Positions 27,789 to 36,301 of a stretch of 64,000 nt of DNA are shown piece by piece. A model generated the notes under the pieces. It was not told the DNA's origin. It did not search any database and saw only the letters and a list, made by a program, of their open reading frames with translations. Made by a program: the position numbers and the translations under genes. The stretch is from Mycobacterium hubeiense (lineage in GTDB: Bacteria > Actinomycetota > Actinomycetes > Mycobacteriales > Mycobacteriaceae). The stretch is taken from positions 1 through 64,000 of the forward strand of contig NZ_PIZU01000008.1 of assembly GCF_002838065.1 (NCBI RefSeq), in the 5' to 3' direction. Every line of letters begins with the position of its first letter. Within the stretch, counting starts at the first letter, position 1.

Positions 27789-30077
27789 CTACCCCGCATT
27801 CCCCACCATTAGCTGACCCAGGGCGATGCCGCCGTCATTCGGTGGTACATGCCGATGGGTGATCACTTGAAAACCTTTGGCCCGTAGGCCGACTAGCGCC
27901 AGCCGCAGCAGCAGCGCGTTTTGGAACACGCCGCCCGACAATGCGACCTTCTGTTTGGTCACGCCTTCGGCGGCGGCCAGTTCGACGATCAATTCGGCCA
28001 CGGCGCGGTGGAACCGCGCGCCGATCACCCCCGCCGGCACGCCCGCGCGCAGATCGCCGATGACAGCGGCGAGGACCGGCGCCGGGTCGATGCCCTCCGG
28101 TAGTTGGCCGGTCTCGACGTCGAAGCGGTAATGGGTCGCGCCGGGATCGGCATCGCGCGACAGGCCCTCCAGTTCGATTGCGGCCTGGGCTTCGTATGCG
28201 ACCACTTGCCGGACGCCGACCAACGCTGCCACCGCGTCGAAGAGCCGGCCCATGCTGGACGTTGGTGCGCAGCCGAATCCGGTCTTCAGCTGATGCTCCA
28301 GCGCTTGACGCTCATCGATCGGGCACGCCTGCACCGGCACCAGGTCGGCATCCCACGGCAGACCGGCCGCCCACAAGTGCGAAAGTGCCATCCGGTATGG
28401 CCGCAACACGCTGATGTCGCCACCTGCCAGCGGCACGTATTTGAGTTGGGCCAGGCGCTGATAGCTCTTGTAGTCGGCGAGCAGGACCTCGCCACCCCAG
28501 ACCGCACCGTCGGGACCGTAACCCGTTCCGTCGAAGGCGAATCCGAGCACCTGTTGCGAACCGTCCAATCCGTGCTCGGCCATGAGCGCCGCGATATGCG
28601 CGTGGTGGTGCTGCACTGATCGCACCGGCCGGTCGCCCGCGTTTCGGTGGGCCCAGGCGGCGGAGCGGTAGCCCGGATGAGTGTCTGCCACAACGATTTC
28701 CGGGTTCACACCGGTCAACGCTTCGAGGTGCTGCTCGGCCCGCCCGAATGCGGCCAGGGTGGCGAGATCGTCCATGTCGCCGATGTGCTGGCTCAGCCAG
28801 GCGTACTTGCCCTCGGCGACGGCCAGTGTGTTCTTCAGATCTGCGCCCACCGCCAGCGTCGGCGGTACCGGCACTGGAAGCGCCACCGGCAGCGGTGCGT
28901 AGCCGCGGGAGCGGCGGATCGGCAGCTCGGCACCGTCGAGCACCCGCACGACCGAGTCGTCGCACGGCACCAGGATCGCCCGGTTGTGCATCAGCCAGCC
29001 GTCCGCTAGGTGGGCGAGCCGGTGCAGCGCGTCGTCGTCGGTGAAGCAGATCGGCTCGCCGCCCAAATTGCCGGAGGTCATCACCAGCACAGGCGGTCCG
29101 GGTGCGTCACCGGGCAGGCCAAACAGCAAGGCGTGCAGGGGCGTGTAGGCCAGCATGACACCCAGATCGGGATTGTGCGGTGCCACTGCATCGGCCACGG
29201 GCGCTGCCGGGAGTCGTGGCATCAGCACGATCGGCCGTTGTGGGCCGGACAGCACGCGCGCGGCCGCCTCGTCGACGTCGGTGATGCAGCGGGCCGTGGA
29301 CAGATCGGGCACCATGACTGCAAACGGCTTGTCGCCACGCCGCTTTCGCTGCCGTAGTTCGGCGACAGCGCGTTCGTTGGCGGCGTCGCAGGCCAGGTGA
29401 TACCCGCCGATACCTTTGACCGCGAGAATGCCGCCGTCGCGGAGCAGCGTTCGCGCCTGGTGTAACCCCGACTCGCCCTGGGTGACGTGGCCTCCGTCAT
29501 CCCGGTAGCTCGGCGTCGGCCCACAATTCGGGCAACACACGGGTTGGGCGTGGAACCGTCGGTCGGCGGGGTCGGCGTACTCGCGCGCGCACTCGGTGCA
29601 CATCGTGAAGGCGGCCATCGTGGTGGCGCCGCGGTCGTAGGGCAGTGATTCGATGATGGTGAACCGCGGTCCGCAGTTGGTGCAGTTGACGAACGCGTGC
29701 CGGTAGCGCCGGTTGGCCGGGTCCCGTTGTTCGGCTGCACACTCTGCGCACATCGCGACATCCGCGGAGGCCAGCGTGCGGCCGCCAGTGCTACGAGTGG
29801 TGTCGGTGATCGCGAACCCGGTGCCACCGACACACGGAATAACCTCGGTGTCAACGGTTTCGATCACCGCCAGCGGAGGAGCGTCGTCGTGCAGCCGGGC
29901 GAGAAAAGTGCCCACCGCGTCGTCGTCGCCCTCGACCTCGATCACTGCGCCGTTGCTGTCGTTGCGCACGCAGCCGGCCAGCCCCAGCCCGGCGGCGGTG
30001 GTGTAGACGAACGGCCGAAAGCCGACGCCCTGCACCACACCGCGCACACAGATCCGTAACCTGCGCCGGGTCATCAT
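27789..30077 (-). CDS. hypF: Carbamoyltransferase HypF (Hhy module)
   Basis: 762 residues. HypF makes the cyanide precursor by transferring carbamoyl from carbamoyl phosphate to HypE. Domain order: acylphosphatase (VRGVVQGVGFRPFV), two C-x2-C...C-x2-C zinc fingers (CAECAAEQ, CTNCGPRF, CTECAREY, CPNCGPTP), YrdC-like domain (AVKGIGGYHLACDA, RRGDKPFAVMV), and the Kae1-like carbamoyltransferase with HHHAHIAALMAEHG and FDGTGYGPDGAVWGGE. GGVFQNALLL near the end is the nucleotide loop. It overlaps hypC upstream by 4 bp. More diverged from the second hypF than the hypD pair are from each other. Confidence 0.97.
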   Translation of the reverse strand: MMTRRRLRICVRGVVQGVGFRPFVYTTAAGLGLAGCVRNDSNGAVIEVEGDDDAVGTFLARLHDDAPPLAVIETVDTEVIPCVGGTGFAITDTTRSTGGRTLASADVAMCAECAAEQRDPANRRYRHAFVNCTNCGPRFTIIESLPYDRGATTMAAFTMCTECAREYADPADRRFHAQPVCCPNCGPTPSYRDDGGHVTQGESGLHQARTLLRDGGILAVKGIGGYHLACDAANERAVAELRQRKRRGDKPFAVMVPDLSTARCITDVDEAAARVLSGPQRPIVLMPRLPAAPVADAVAPHNPDLGVMLAYTPLHALLFGLPGDAPGPPVLVMTSGNLGGEPICFTDDDALHRLAHLADGWLMHNRAILVPCDDSVVRVLDGAELPIRRSRGYAPLPVALPVPVPPTLAVGADLKNTLAVAEGKYAWLSQHIGDMDDLATLAAFGRAEQHLEALTGVNPEIVVADTHPGYRSAAWAHRNAGDRPVRSVQHHHAHIAALMAEHGLDGSQQVLGFAFDGTGYGPDGAVWGGEVLLADYKSYQRLAQLKYVPLAGGDISVLRPYRMALSHLWAAGLPWDADLVPVQACPIDERQALEHQLKTGFGCAPTSSMGRLFDAVAALVGVRQVVAYEAQAAIELEGLSRDADPGATHYRFDVETGQLPEGIDPAPVLAAVIGDLRAGVPAGVIGARFHRAVAELIVELAAAEGVTKQKVALSGGVFQNALLLRLALVGLRAKGFQVITHRHVPPNDGGIALGQLMVGNAG

Positions 30078-30328
30078 GGTGGCGCTTCTGCGTTATCGTC
30101 GCGGCCCAGCAGTTGCAGACCGGCCATCGCGGCGTCGGCGCCTGCCTTGTCGGTCTTTTCGACCACGAAGCCCATGTGGATGATCACCCAATCTCCTGAG
30201 GCGAAGGTCTCCTCGGGCAGCATGCCGACGTTGACCTTGCGCTCCTGTCCGGCGACGTCGACCAGCGCAAGTTGGCCGCCATATCCGTCCAGCACCCGCA
30301 CCACCCGCCCGGGGATTCCCAGACACAT
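30074..30328 (-). CDS. hypC: Hydrogenase chaperone HypC (Hhy module, second type)
   Basis: 84 residues beginning MCLGIPGRVVRVLDG. The iron-ligand-binding Cys2 is in place; the body has LALVDVAGQERKVNVGMLPEE and WVIIHMGFVVEKTDK. A second, shorter hypC of the same operon, placed between the protease gene and hypF. Possibly specific for a different step or for the HhyL chaperoning stage. The equivalent slot in the Huc module also holds a separate HypC. Confidence 0.94.
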   Translation of the reverse strand: MCLGIPGRVVRVLDGYGGQLALVDVAGQERKVNVGMLPEETFASGDWVIIHMGFVVEKTDKAGADAAMAGLQLLGRDDNAEAPP

Positions 30329-30331
30329 CGC

Positions 30332-30817
30332 TCAGCCCACCTGTTCCGACGTCAACAGTTGCGCCACCACGTCCTCGATCGCTTGCACCGCATCGGGTAC
30401 GGCCGACGCGACAGGGTCGGACAGTCCGATGCCCTCATCGACGTTCGCCGCCTCGCAGCCGACCACCACGGTGTACGGCGGTGTGCCGCCAAGCGCATTG
30501 AGGCTGGCGAATACCGCCGCGGGATCCATGGCGTGCGCGTCCAGAGCCACTGTGGCCGACAGGCTTTCGTGGTCGGCCTGGAAGACGTGCAGTGCTCCCG
30601 GCGAGCCGCGGCTGGGCAGCGCGTCGACGAGTACCAGGGCGTCCCAGCCGTCGAGGAGGTCGTAGGCCAGGTGCATACCCCGAATACCGTAGTCCCGCAG
30701 CCGAACCCGTTCGCTCGCTAGCCGCTGCGGCATATGCCGCAGCACCTCGGGGCCGAACCCGTCGTCGCCGAGGAAGATGTTGCCGATGCCGGCTACCAGA
30801 ATTCTGGACGTAGTCAC
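30332..30817 (-). CDS. Hydrogenase maturation protease (Hhy module)
   Basis: 161 residues of the HyaD/HybD endopeptidase family, which removes the C-terminal peptide of the large subunit after nickel insertion. VAGIGNIFLGDDGFGPEVLRHM carries the nickel-sensing Glu/Asp region, GIRGMHLAYDLLDGWDALVLVDALPS the second metal ligand, and LDAHAMDPAAVF the His. It should act on HhyL after the His of its DPCLPCGVH motif. Placed 3 bp before hypC. Unlike its Huc counterpart it has no C-terminal extension. Confidence 0.93.
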   Translation of the reverse strand: MTTSRILVAGIGNIFLGDDGFGPEVLRHMPQRLASERVRLRDYGIRGMHLAYDLLDGWDALVLVDALPSRGSPGALHVFQADHESLSATVALDAHAMDPAAVFASLNALGGTPPYTVVVGCEAANVDEGIGLSDPVASAVPDAVQAIEDVVAQLLTSEQVG

Positions 30818-30827
30818 ACCTGCCGAG

Positions 30828-30947
30828 CTACATTCGCCGCATCTTCAGATAGCGCCGGGCATCCGGGATCGACCGGATCCCGATATACGCTCCCGCGATC
30901 ACGACGACCGCGGCGATACCGACGGCTACCCAGCCCACTGCTTCCAT
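30828..30947 (-). CDS. 39-residue DUF6893-type single-helix membrane peptide
   Basis: A short reading frame with a good ribosome-binding site (AGGGGTT, 7 bp from the ATG). The product is MEAVGWVAVGIAAVVVIAGAY, then IGIRSIPDARRYLKMRRM: one membrane helix followed by a basic amphipathic tail. This is the pattern I know as the DUF6893 small protein of actinobacterial Hhy loci. It lies in the operon between the protease and a large unknown gene, both closely spaced. It could dock Hhy or an assembly factor to the membrane; that is inference. Too short for routine gene calling, so easily missed. Confidence 0.8.
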   Translation of the reverse strand: MEAVGWVAVGIAAVVVIAGAYIGIRSIPDARRYLKMRRM

Positions 30948-30959
30948 CTTGAACCCCTT

Positions 30960-32282
30960 TCACTGCGCTAACGGTTCGACTTCGTCCGGTGCGAAGTACA
31001 GGTAGCGGCCGTACCAGTCGTGCAGGTCTGCGGCCGGATCGTCCTCGAGCACCACTCCGACGTGCTGGTCACCGTCGACGTCCTCGTGCACCGAGGTCAC
31101 CAGCGCAATCCGGTCGGCGAAGAACAGGTCCTGGGCGTCGGCGCGTCGTGACGGATGCAACCGGACCCGACTGCCTCGGCTGACCCGCACGCCGTTGACC
31201 AGCACGGCATCGATCTCGGGGTTGACGGCGTTGTCGGCCAATGGATCCCACCAGTCGACGCCCTCAGGTATCTCCGGTATCAAACCGGGACGTTCGGTCA
31301 TGGCATGCGGATTGCGCAGCGCGCCATGCAGATTGAGCATCGCTTCGGGTGACATCGAGTCGCAGCGGTCGATGATCTCGGCGGCCCGTGCATCGGTGGC
31401 GCGGGCCTCCGCCTTTTCTTCGTCGGTCATCGTCATGATGCGCAGGGTGAGGATCTCATCGATCTCGCATGCGTCGTACAGCGCGCCTTCGCTTTGCTCG
31501 GCGATCTCCGGATAGTCGTAGAGGATGATCGGCGACACCAACATGAGATCGTGCATTCCCGGTGATCCAGCCAGGACGGGGAAGCAACGATGCTGGTGAC
31601 AGCGGGCCGCCGCCTTGAGGGCCGACGGGGGCGGTTCGAGCAGCGAGACGAACTCGCCGCCGGTGACCTCGGCGATCAGGTGGGTGCCGATCAACGACAC
31701 CGCGATCGCCTCGTCCTTGTCTGCGGCGGGCCCCGCGGTGTTGCGTGCCGTCACCGTCAACCGTGCCAAGGCACCGTCCTGTTCGGCGGCAATGCTCAAT
31801 TCGCCGCGCAGCTCGCGTCGGGTCCGGACCAGGCGGCCGCCGTCGACGGTCTCGATGTCGGTGCCGGATGCCACCACGATCGGATGTGTCTGTGCCGCTT
31901 CGAGTTCAGCCGGGTCGAACGGGCCGAAACTGATCTCGCGTTCCACGGCTTCATCCCAGCTCAGCCAGGAACGCGGTCCGGCCACCAGTTCGTCGACGGG
32001 TTCGTAGCGGCCGCCACCGACGTCACGTTCGGCGGCGCGGTGCTGGAGCTGCAGGAACCGCACCACGACCGATACCGCCGGCTGACCGTGCGGCTGCACC
32101 AGCAACTGTGCCGAGAGGGTGTCGTTCTCGCCGATGCCGGCTGCCTCGGCGCCCGGCGGACCGAGCACGCCGAATTGCCAGCGCGACTGGTTCTTGCGCG
32201 AATTCGCCCGATATGGGTAGAGCAGGTACCCCTCGTACAGCACGGCATCGGCGACGGCTCGGACCTGGTAGTTGGCGCTCAT
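30960..32282 (-). CDS. Hydrogenase-associated unknown protein, about 440 residues
   Basis: 440 residues, conserved next to Hhy genes in actinobacteria as far as I recall, with no assigned function. The N-terminal half looks beta-rich (VLYEGYLLYPYRANSRKNQSRWQFGVLGP, LVRTRRELRGELSIAAEQ). A CHQHRCFPVLAG motif near the middle could bind metal. Helical acidic segments follow (SEGALYDACEIDEILTLRI), and the C terminus again is beta-like (VRVSRGSRVRLHPSRRADAQDLFFADR, HVGVVLEDDPAADLHDWYGRYLYF). The ATG at MSANYQVRA overlaps the DUF6084 gene stop by 4 bp; a longer frame upstream is out-of-frame sequence of that gene. Confidence 0.78.
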   Translation of the reverse strand: MSANYQVRAVADAVLYEGYLLYPYRANSRKNQSRWQFGVLGPPGAEAAGIGENDTLSAQLLVQPHGQPAVSVVVRFLQLQHRAAERDVGGGRYEPVDELVAGPRSWLSWDEAVEREISFGPFDPAELEAAQTHPIVVASGTDIETVDGGRLVRTRRELRGELSIAAEQDGALARLTVTARNTAGPAADKDEAIAVSLIGTHLIAEVTGGEFVSLLEPPPSALKAAARCHQHRCFPVLAGSPGMHDLMLVSPIILYDYPEIAEQSEGALYDACEIDEILTLRIMTMTDEEKAEARATDARAAEIIDRCDSMSPEAMLNLHGALRNPHAMTERPGLIPEIPEGVDWWDPLADNAVNPEIDAVLVNGVRVSRGSRVRLHPSRRADAQDLFFADRIALVTSVHEDVDGDQHVGVVLEDDPAADLHDWYGRYLYFAPDEVEPLAQ

Positions 32283-32914
32283 CGTATTTCCTCGCGCGAG
32301 ATCAGGGACATGATCGCGTCGTCGAACGACAGCAGTCCGCGCTGCGACTTGTAGGCCGCCAACTCGTCGATGGTGTCGCGCCCCAGGCGCAGCCATCCGG
32401 TGTTCGGATAGTGCTGCGCGATCAGCCCGCGCCAGACCGACACCGGCATGTCGTAGCGGTCCTCGCGGTCCCAGGGCACCTGCTGTACCGCGAAGCCCCG
32501 GGCGCCCGGTACGAAAATCGTTCCACTGAACAGGAACTGCAGTGGCACAGTGCCATCGCGCAACGCGTGCAGGTACTTCGCCGCTGCGACTTCGAAGTCG
32601 TACGTGCATTCCAGGGGCAGCTCGACCTGGGTGGCACCGCTGAATCCGGGCACCATCGCGGTGCTGTGCTGCCAGAGGAAGGTGTGCTGCGTGGTGCTCC
32701 AGCGTTCCCGGGGACCGAACAGGTCCAACAATCCGGCGGCCTCGTCGTCCGTGTAGCCGCGTCGCACCGGTTCTATGCGGACTTGGCAGCGCAGGGCTAT
32801 GGCGTGCACCGGCTCGTCACCGACGGCCGCGACGCCAATGCGCGCGATCAGGATCGGGGTCACCGCATAGGGTTCCGGCGCAATGTCGAGGACCGCGAAG
32901 GTGACCTCAGTCAT
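32279..32914 (-). CDS. DUF6084 hydrogenase-associated protein
   Basis: 211 residues starting MTEVTFAVLDIAPEPYAV. Blocks typical of this Hhy-locus family: ILIARIGVAAVGDEPVHAIALRCQVRIEP, VPGFSGATQVELPLECTYDFEVAAAKYLHAL, PLQFLFSGTIFV and QVPWDREDRYDMPVSVWRGLI. Probably beta-sandwich, soluble. Translationally coupled on both sides (4-bp overlaps with DUF5947 and the 440-residue protein). Found here only in the Hhy module, so it may serve HhySL specifically. Function unknown. Confidence 0.82.
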   Translation of the reverse strand: MTEVTFAVLDIAPEPYAVTPILIARIGVAAVGDEPVHAIALRCQVRIEPVRRGYTDDEAAGLLDLFGPRERWSTTQHTFLWQHSTAMVPGFSGATQVELPLECTYDFEVAAAKYLHALRDGTVPLQFLFSGTIFVPGARGFAVQQVPWDREDRYDMPVSVWRGLIAQHYPNTGWLRLGRDTIDELAAYKSQRGLLSFDDAIMSLISREEIR

Positions 32915-33543
32915 CGCTCGACCACCTCGCTGCGGTCGTCGACGGCGCGGAAGAACTCGTCCATGAAGTTGCGCACATCCTGGCCGCCGTCGAAGCCGCG
33001 CCACAGCATGCGCAGCCGGCCGACAAACTCGTAGCACGCGTCGATCGGCACCAAATTGCACCTCGGGGGCAGCGCTTCGTCGTCGGGCACCCGAACGATC
33101 AAGGCTTCGGTGTCGTCGGCAAGCATGGTCACCCGCGGATCGGCGGCGCTGATTTCGTTCCAAGCGTCGAGATCCAGTTGGGATTCGGTGGCGCCGGCTG
33201 GACCGGGATAGAACGCGACCATGCGGCCAAGGGTGGAGTTGCGGAAGAAGAACGCCAGTCCGACCGGGATCTGCAGTGACTCCCATTCACGCCGCCCCAG
33301 GGCGAAGTCGGGGAACGACAAGTAGCGGTCCGGAATGGCCCGGTATCGGAGCTCGGCGTGGGTGTCGGTGAACAGCAGGTAGCAGCCGCGGCAGACGCAC
33401 ATCAATTGGCGGCCTTCGACATTCACCACATGTTGGTGCTCGTCGGCGATCGGCTCCGAACACATTTCGCAGCGCTCGCCGGCTGGCTCCGGCGCGCCGC
33501 GGTTGGCCCGGATTCGGGCCAGCACATCCAATGAGCCGGTCAT
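32911..33543 (-). CDS. DUF5947 hydrogenase-associated zinc-ribbon protein
   Basis: 210 residues. The N terminus has a four-cysteine site, CEMC...CVCRGC at about 25-54 (RCEMCSEPIADEHQHVV, QLMCVCRGCYLLF), which looks like a zinc ribbon or iron-sulfur site. The rest includes YLSFPDFALGRREWESLQIPVGLAFFF and LDAWNEISAADPRV, and a carboxy-terminal ACYEFVGRLRMLWRGFDGG. Restricted to Hhy loci as far as I know. Coupled by 4-bp overlap to hhyE upstream. Possible roles are electron transfer or cofactor delivery, both inferred. Confidence 0.82.
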   Translation of the reverse strand: MTGSLDVLARIRANRGAPEPAGERCEMCSEPIADEHQHVVNVEGRQLMCVCRGCYLLFTDTHAELRYRAIPDRYLSFPDFALGRREWESLQIPVGLAFFFRNSTLGRMVAFYPGPAGATESQLDLDAWNEISAADPRVTMLADDTEALIVRVPDDEALPPRCNLVPIDACYEFVGRLRMLWRGFDGGQDVRNFMDEFFRAVDDRSEVVER

Positions 33544-34439
33544 GATGCCACCGCTTCGCCGACTGCCATCGAGAGCACGCCGTCGTGCACCAGCAGCGGG
33601 ATGGGCTCCAAATGCAGTGTGCTTCCTACGCCGACGCCCGCGTGGACGGCATCAAAGGTCGCGCCACACCGCGGGCACCGCAGCACCGTGTCGCGCAGCT
33701 GGGCTCCGGCCAGCGAGCCGGCGCAGTCCGGACATCGATCGCGGTAGGCGAAGAACTCATCACCGATACGGCAAACAAACACGGTTGTACCGGCCACCAG
33801 GAAGCCCCCGACCTCCCCGTCAGCCAACTCGGCGAGTTCCGGAACCGGTTGCCACGCCGTCGGGTGATGCCCATTGGTGCGCAAGCGGGTCAACAGTGAC
33901 TCTGCGGGAATCACACCGGAAACTGAACCTGGTTCTTCCCTTTCACTGGCAACCACTTCGATGGACGAGATCTCCGGAGCGGCCGCCCGCACCGCGTCCT
34001 CGACCGCCAACTCCAGGGTGACCGCCGACGACGGACAGCTCTTGCAGCTTCCCGAGAACTGCAGGCGGACGACGTCGCCGTCGACTTCGAGCAGGTGCAC
34101 ATCGCCGCCGTGAGAGCCGAGGTAGGGCCGCACACTGTCCAGCGCGTCGGTGACGCGCCGCTCGACGCTGTGCGGATGCAGGCCGTGCACTAACAACAGG
34201 CTGGCCACCAGATCGTCGGCGGCCCAGCGGTCGGCGACCTCGGGATCAACCGCTGCGGCGATCCTTAGCATCCGCTCCAGACCGGCACCGTACAGGTCGG
34301 TTACCTCGCGGACCAGTTGCTCCGCTCGCTCGCGCGCGACAGCCCCGCCCGCCGCGCTGGCGTCGAGCAAGGTCTGGATCCGATCGCCCGCCGTACGCCA
34401 CTGCGCGTCATCCTGGGTTTCGTCCGGGCGATGGGCCAT
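33540..34439 (-). CDS. hhyE: HhyE: NifU-like plus four-cysteine Rieske-like protein
   Basis: 299 residues. Residues about 90-160 form a NifU C-terminal-type domain (RPYLGSHGGDVHLLEVDGD, SCKSCPSSAVTLELAVEDAVR) with the CxxC that binds an iron-sulfur cluster. The C-terminal domain has a Rieske-like outline but its metal site is CPDC...CPRC, four cysteines instead of the Rieske CxH...CxxH. In M. smegmatis the gene after hhyL (hhyE) is needed to link Hhy to the respiratory chain, so this is the likely electron relay. The start lies 3 bp beyond the hhyL stop. Compare hucE, which keeps the canonical Rieske ligands. Confidence 0.85.
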   Translation of the reverse strand: MAHRPDETQDDAQWRTAGDRIQTLLDASAAGGAVARERAEQLVREVTDLYGAGLERMLRIAAAVDPEVADRWAADDLVASLLLVHGLHPHSVERRVTDALDSVRPYLGSHGGDVHLLEVDGDVVRLQFSGSCKSCPSSAVTLELAVEDAVRAAAPEISSIEVVASEREEPGSVSGVIPAESLLTRLRTNGHHPTAWQPVPELAELADGEVGGFLVAGTTVFVCRIGDEFFAYRDRCPDCAGSLAGAQLRDTVLRCPRCGATFDAVHAGVGVGSTLHLEPIPLLVHDGVLSMAVGEAVAS

Positions 34440-34442
34440 ACG

Positions 34443-36239
34443 CTATTCCCCGGTTGCGAACTGGGTGGGGGAGTGCAATAGATCCAACGACTTCCCGTTG
34501 CCCAGATACATATGTACCCCGCACGGCAGACACGGGTCGAAACTGCGGACCGTGCGCATGATGTCGATGCCCTTGAAGTGCTCCCTGTCGTTCTCCTCGA
34601 AGATCGGCTGACCCTGTACCGCATCCTCGTACGGCCCCGGCGTGCCGTAGCTGTCCCGCGGGCTGGCGTTCCACGGGGTCGGCGGATACGGGTGATAGTT
34701 CGCGATCTTGCCGTCACGGATCACCATGTGGTGGCTCAGCACGCCGCGCACCGCTTCGGTGAATCCGCAGCCGATGCCCTCTTTGGGCACCTCGAACTTC
34801 TCCCAGGTCTTGGTGCGGCCGGCGCGTATCTCTTCCAGCGCCTTCTCGGCGAAATGCAGTGCGCACGCGGCGGCGTAGGCCTGGAAGTAGGTCCGCGCTC
34901 GGTTGCGTTCGATCGTGTTGCTGCCGTGCTGCGGGATCTTCCACTCCAGCGAGACCGGGCCCTTCAGAGCGGTCTTCGGCAGGTTGATCTGCACGCTGTG
35001 GCCGGTCGACTTCACGTAGCCGATGTCCACCAGATTCGCCAGTGCGGTTGCCCACAGCCGCGCCAGCGGACCGCCGCCCGTGTCCAGCGCCAAGTGATCC
35101 GTGCCGTCAAACCAGCGCGGCGACATCACCCAGCTGTACTTGTCCTCCAAGTCCCGCTTCTGCGGATGCGGGTTGGTGTGCTGGTTCCACGGATGTCGCC
35201 GGTCGACCTGGTTCCCGAGCGGGTCGGTCTTGACGAACATCTCCTGGTCGGTCCAGTCGTCGTAATACGAACTGCCCAACAGGATGCGGATGCCGAGGTT
35301 GATGTCCACCAGCGACGTCGTGACGAGTTTGCCGTCCACGACCACGCCCGGGGTGACGAACATCTTGCGGCCCCAGGACTCCATGTCCTTGTAGTTGAAG
35401 TTGCAGTGCTCGGGGTCCTGGAACGACCCCCAGCAGCCGAGCAGTGTGCGTCGCAAACCGACCTGCTCATAGCCGGGCAGCGCCTCGTAGAAGAAGTCGA
35501 ACAGGTCGTCGTGCATCGGCACGACCCTCTTCATGAACTCGACATAGCGCATCAGCCGGCTCATGTAGTCGGTCATCAGCTGGATGGTCGCGGTCGTGCC
35601 GACGCCGCCGGGATACAGCGTGGAGGGATGCACGTGGCGACCCTCCATGAGGCAGAACATCTCTCGGGTGGTGCGGCTGACCTGCAGCGCCTCCCGGTAG
35701 AACTCGCCGGTGAACGGGTTGAGCGCCCGCATGATGTCGGCGATCGTCCGGTACCCGTGCATGTCGGCGTGCGGCGCCTGGGTGTTCTCGGCCTTGGTGA
35801 GCACACCGGGATTGGTCTCGGAGACCATCTTCTCGCAGTAGTCCACGCCGACCAGATTCTCTTGGAAGATGTTGTGGTCGAACATGTATTCTGCGGCCTC
35901 ACCGAGGTTCATGATCCACTCGGCGATGTGCGGCGGCTTGACACCGTAGGCCATGTTCTGCGCGTAGCAGGAGCACGTGCAATGGTTGTCGCCGCAGATC
36001 CCGCAGATGCGGCTGGTGATGAAGTGCGCGTCGCGTGGGTCCTTGCCCTTCATGAACAGGGAATAGCCACGGAAGATCGACGAAGTGCTATTGCACTCAA
36101 CCACTTCCCGGTTGTCGAAGTCGATCTTGGTATAGATGCCGAGGCTGCCGACGATGCGGGTGATCGGGTCCCACGCCATTTCGACCAGTTGGCCAGGCTC
36201 GCGCTTCGCGTGTGACGGCTCGGGGATGATCGTTGTCAT
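34443..36239 (-). CDS. hhyL: Group 1h [NiFe] uptake hydrogenase large subunit
   Basis: 598 residues, catalytic subunit of the high-affinity actinobacterial hydrogenase Hhy. The NiFe ligands are RICGICGDNH (L1) near residue 77 and DPCLPCGVH (L2) near the C terminus; the 19 residues after that His are the peptide removed by the protease. FRGYSLFMKGKDPRDAHFITS and the extra cysteines CTCSCYAQNM after L1 are characteristic of this group. It oxidises atmospheric-level H2 in air. No export signal, as expected. Preceded by hhyS (62-bp gap) and followed by hhyE. Confidence 0.97.
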   Translation of the reverse strand: MTTIIPEPSHAKREPGQLVEMAWDPITRIVGSLGIYTKIDFDNREVVECNSTSSIFRGYSLFMKGKDPRDAHFITSRICGICGDNHCTCSCYAQNMAYGVKPPHIAEWIMNLGEAAEYMFDHNIFQENLVGVDYCEKMVSETNPGVLTKAENTQAPHADMHGYRTIADIMRALNPFTGEFYREALQVSRTTREMFCLMEGRHVHPSTLYPGGVGTTATIQLMTDYMSRLMRYVEFMKRVVPMHDDLFDFFYEALPGYEQVGLRRTLLGCWGSFQDPEHCNFNYKDMESWGRKMFVTPGVVVDGKLVTTSLVDINLGIRILLGSSYYDDWTDQEMFVKTDPLGNQVDRRHPWNQHTNPHPQKRDLEDKYSWVMSPRWFDGTDHLALDTGGGPLARLWATALANLVDIGYVKSTGHSVQINLPKTALKGPVSLEWKIPQHGSNTIERNRARTYFQAYAAACALHFAEKALEEIRAGRTKTWEKFEVPKEGIGCGFTEAVRGVLSHHMVIRDGKIANYHPYPPTPWNASPRDSYGTPGPYEDAVQGQPIFEENDREHFKGIDIMRTVRSFDPCLPCGVHMYLGNGKSLDLLHSPTQFATGE

Positions 36240-36301
36240 CGAATGCTTCTTTCGCTTCGGTTACTCATCGCCTGAAGGCGGATAGCGAAAACGACCCGCA
36301 C

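Noticed and set aside
34512-36215. 567-residue plus-strand frame opposite hhyL
   Set aside because: Exact antisense of the hydrogenase large subunit with low-complexity Val/Gly/Ala/Arg content and no family resemblance.
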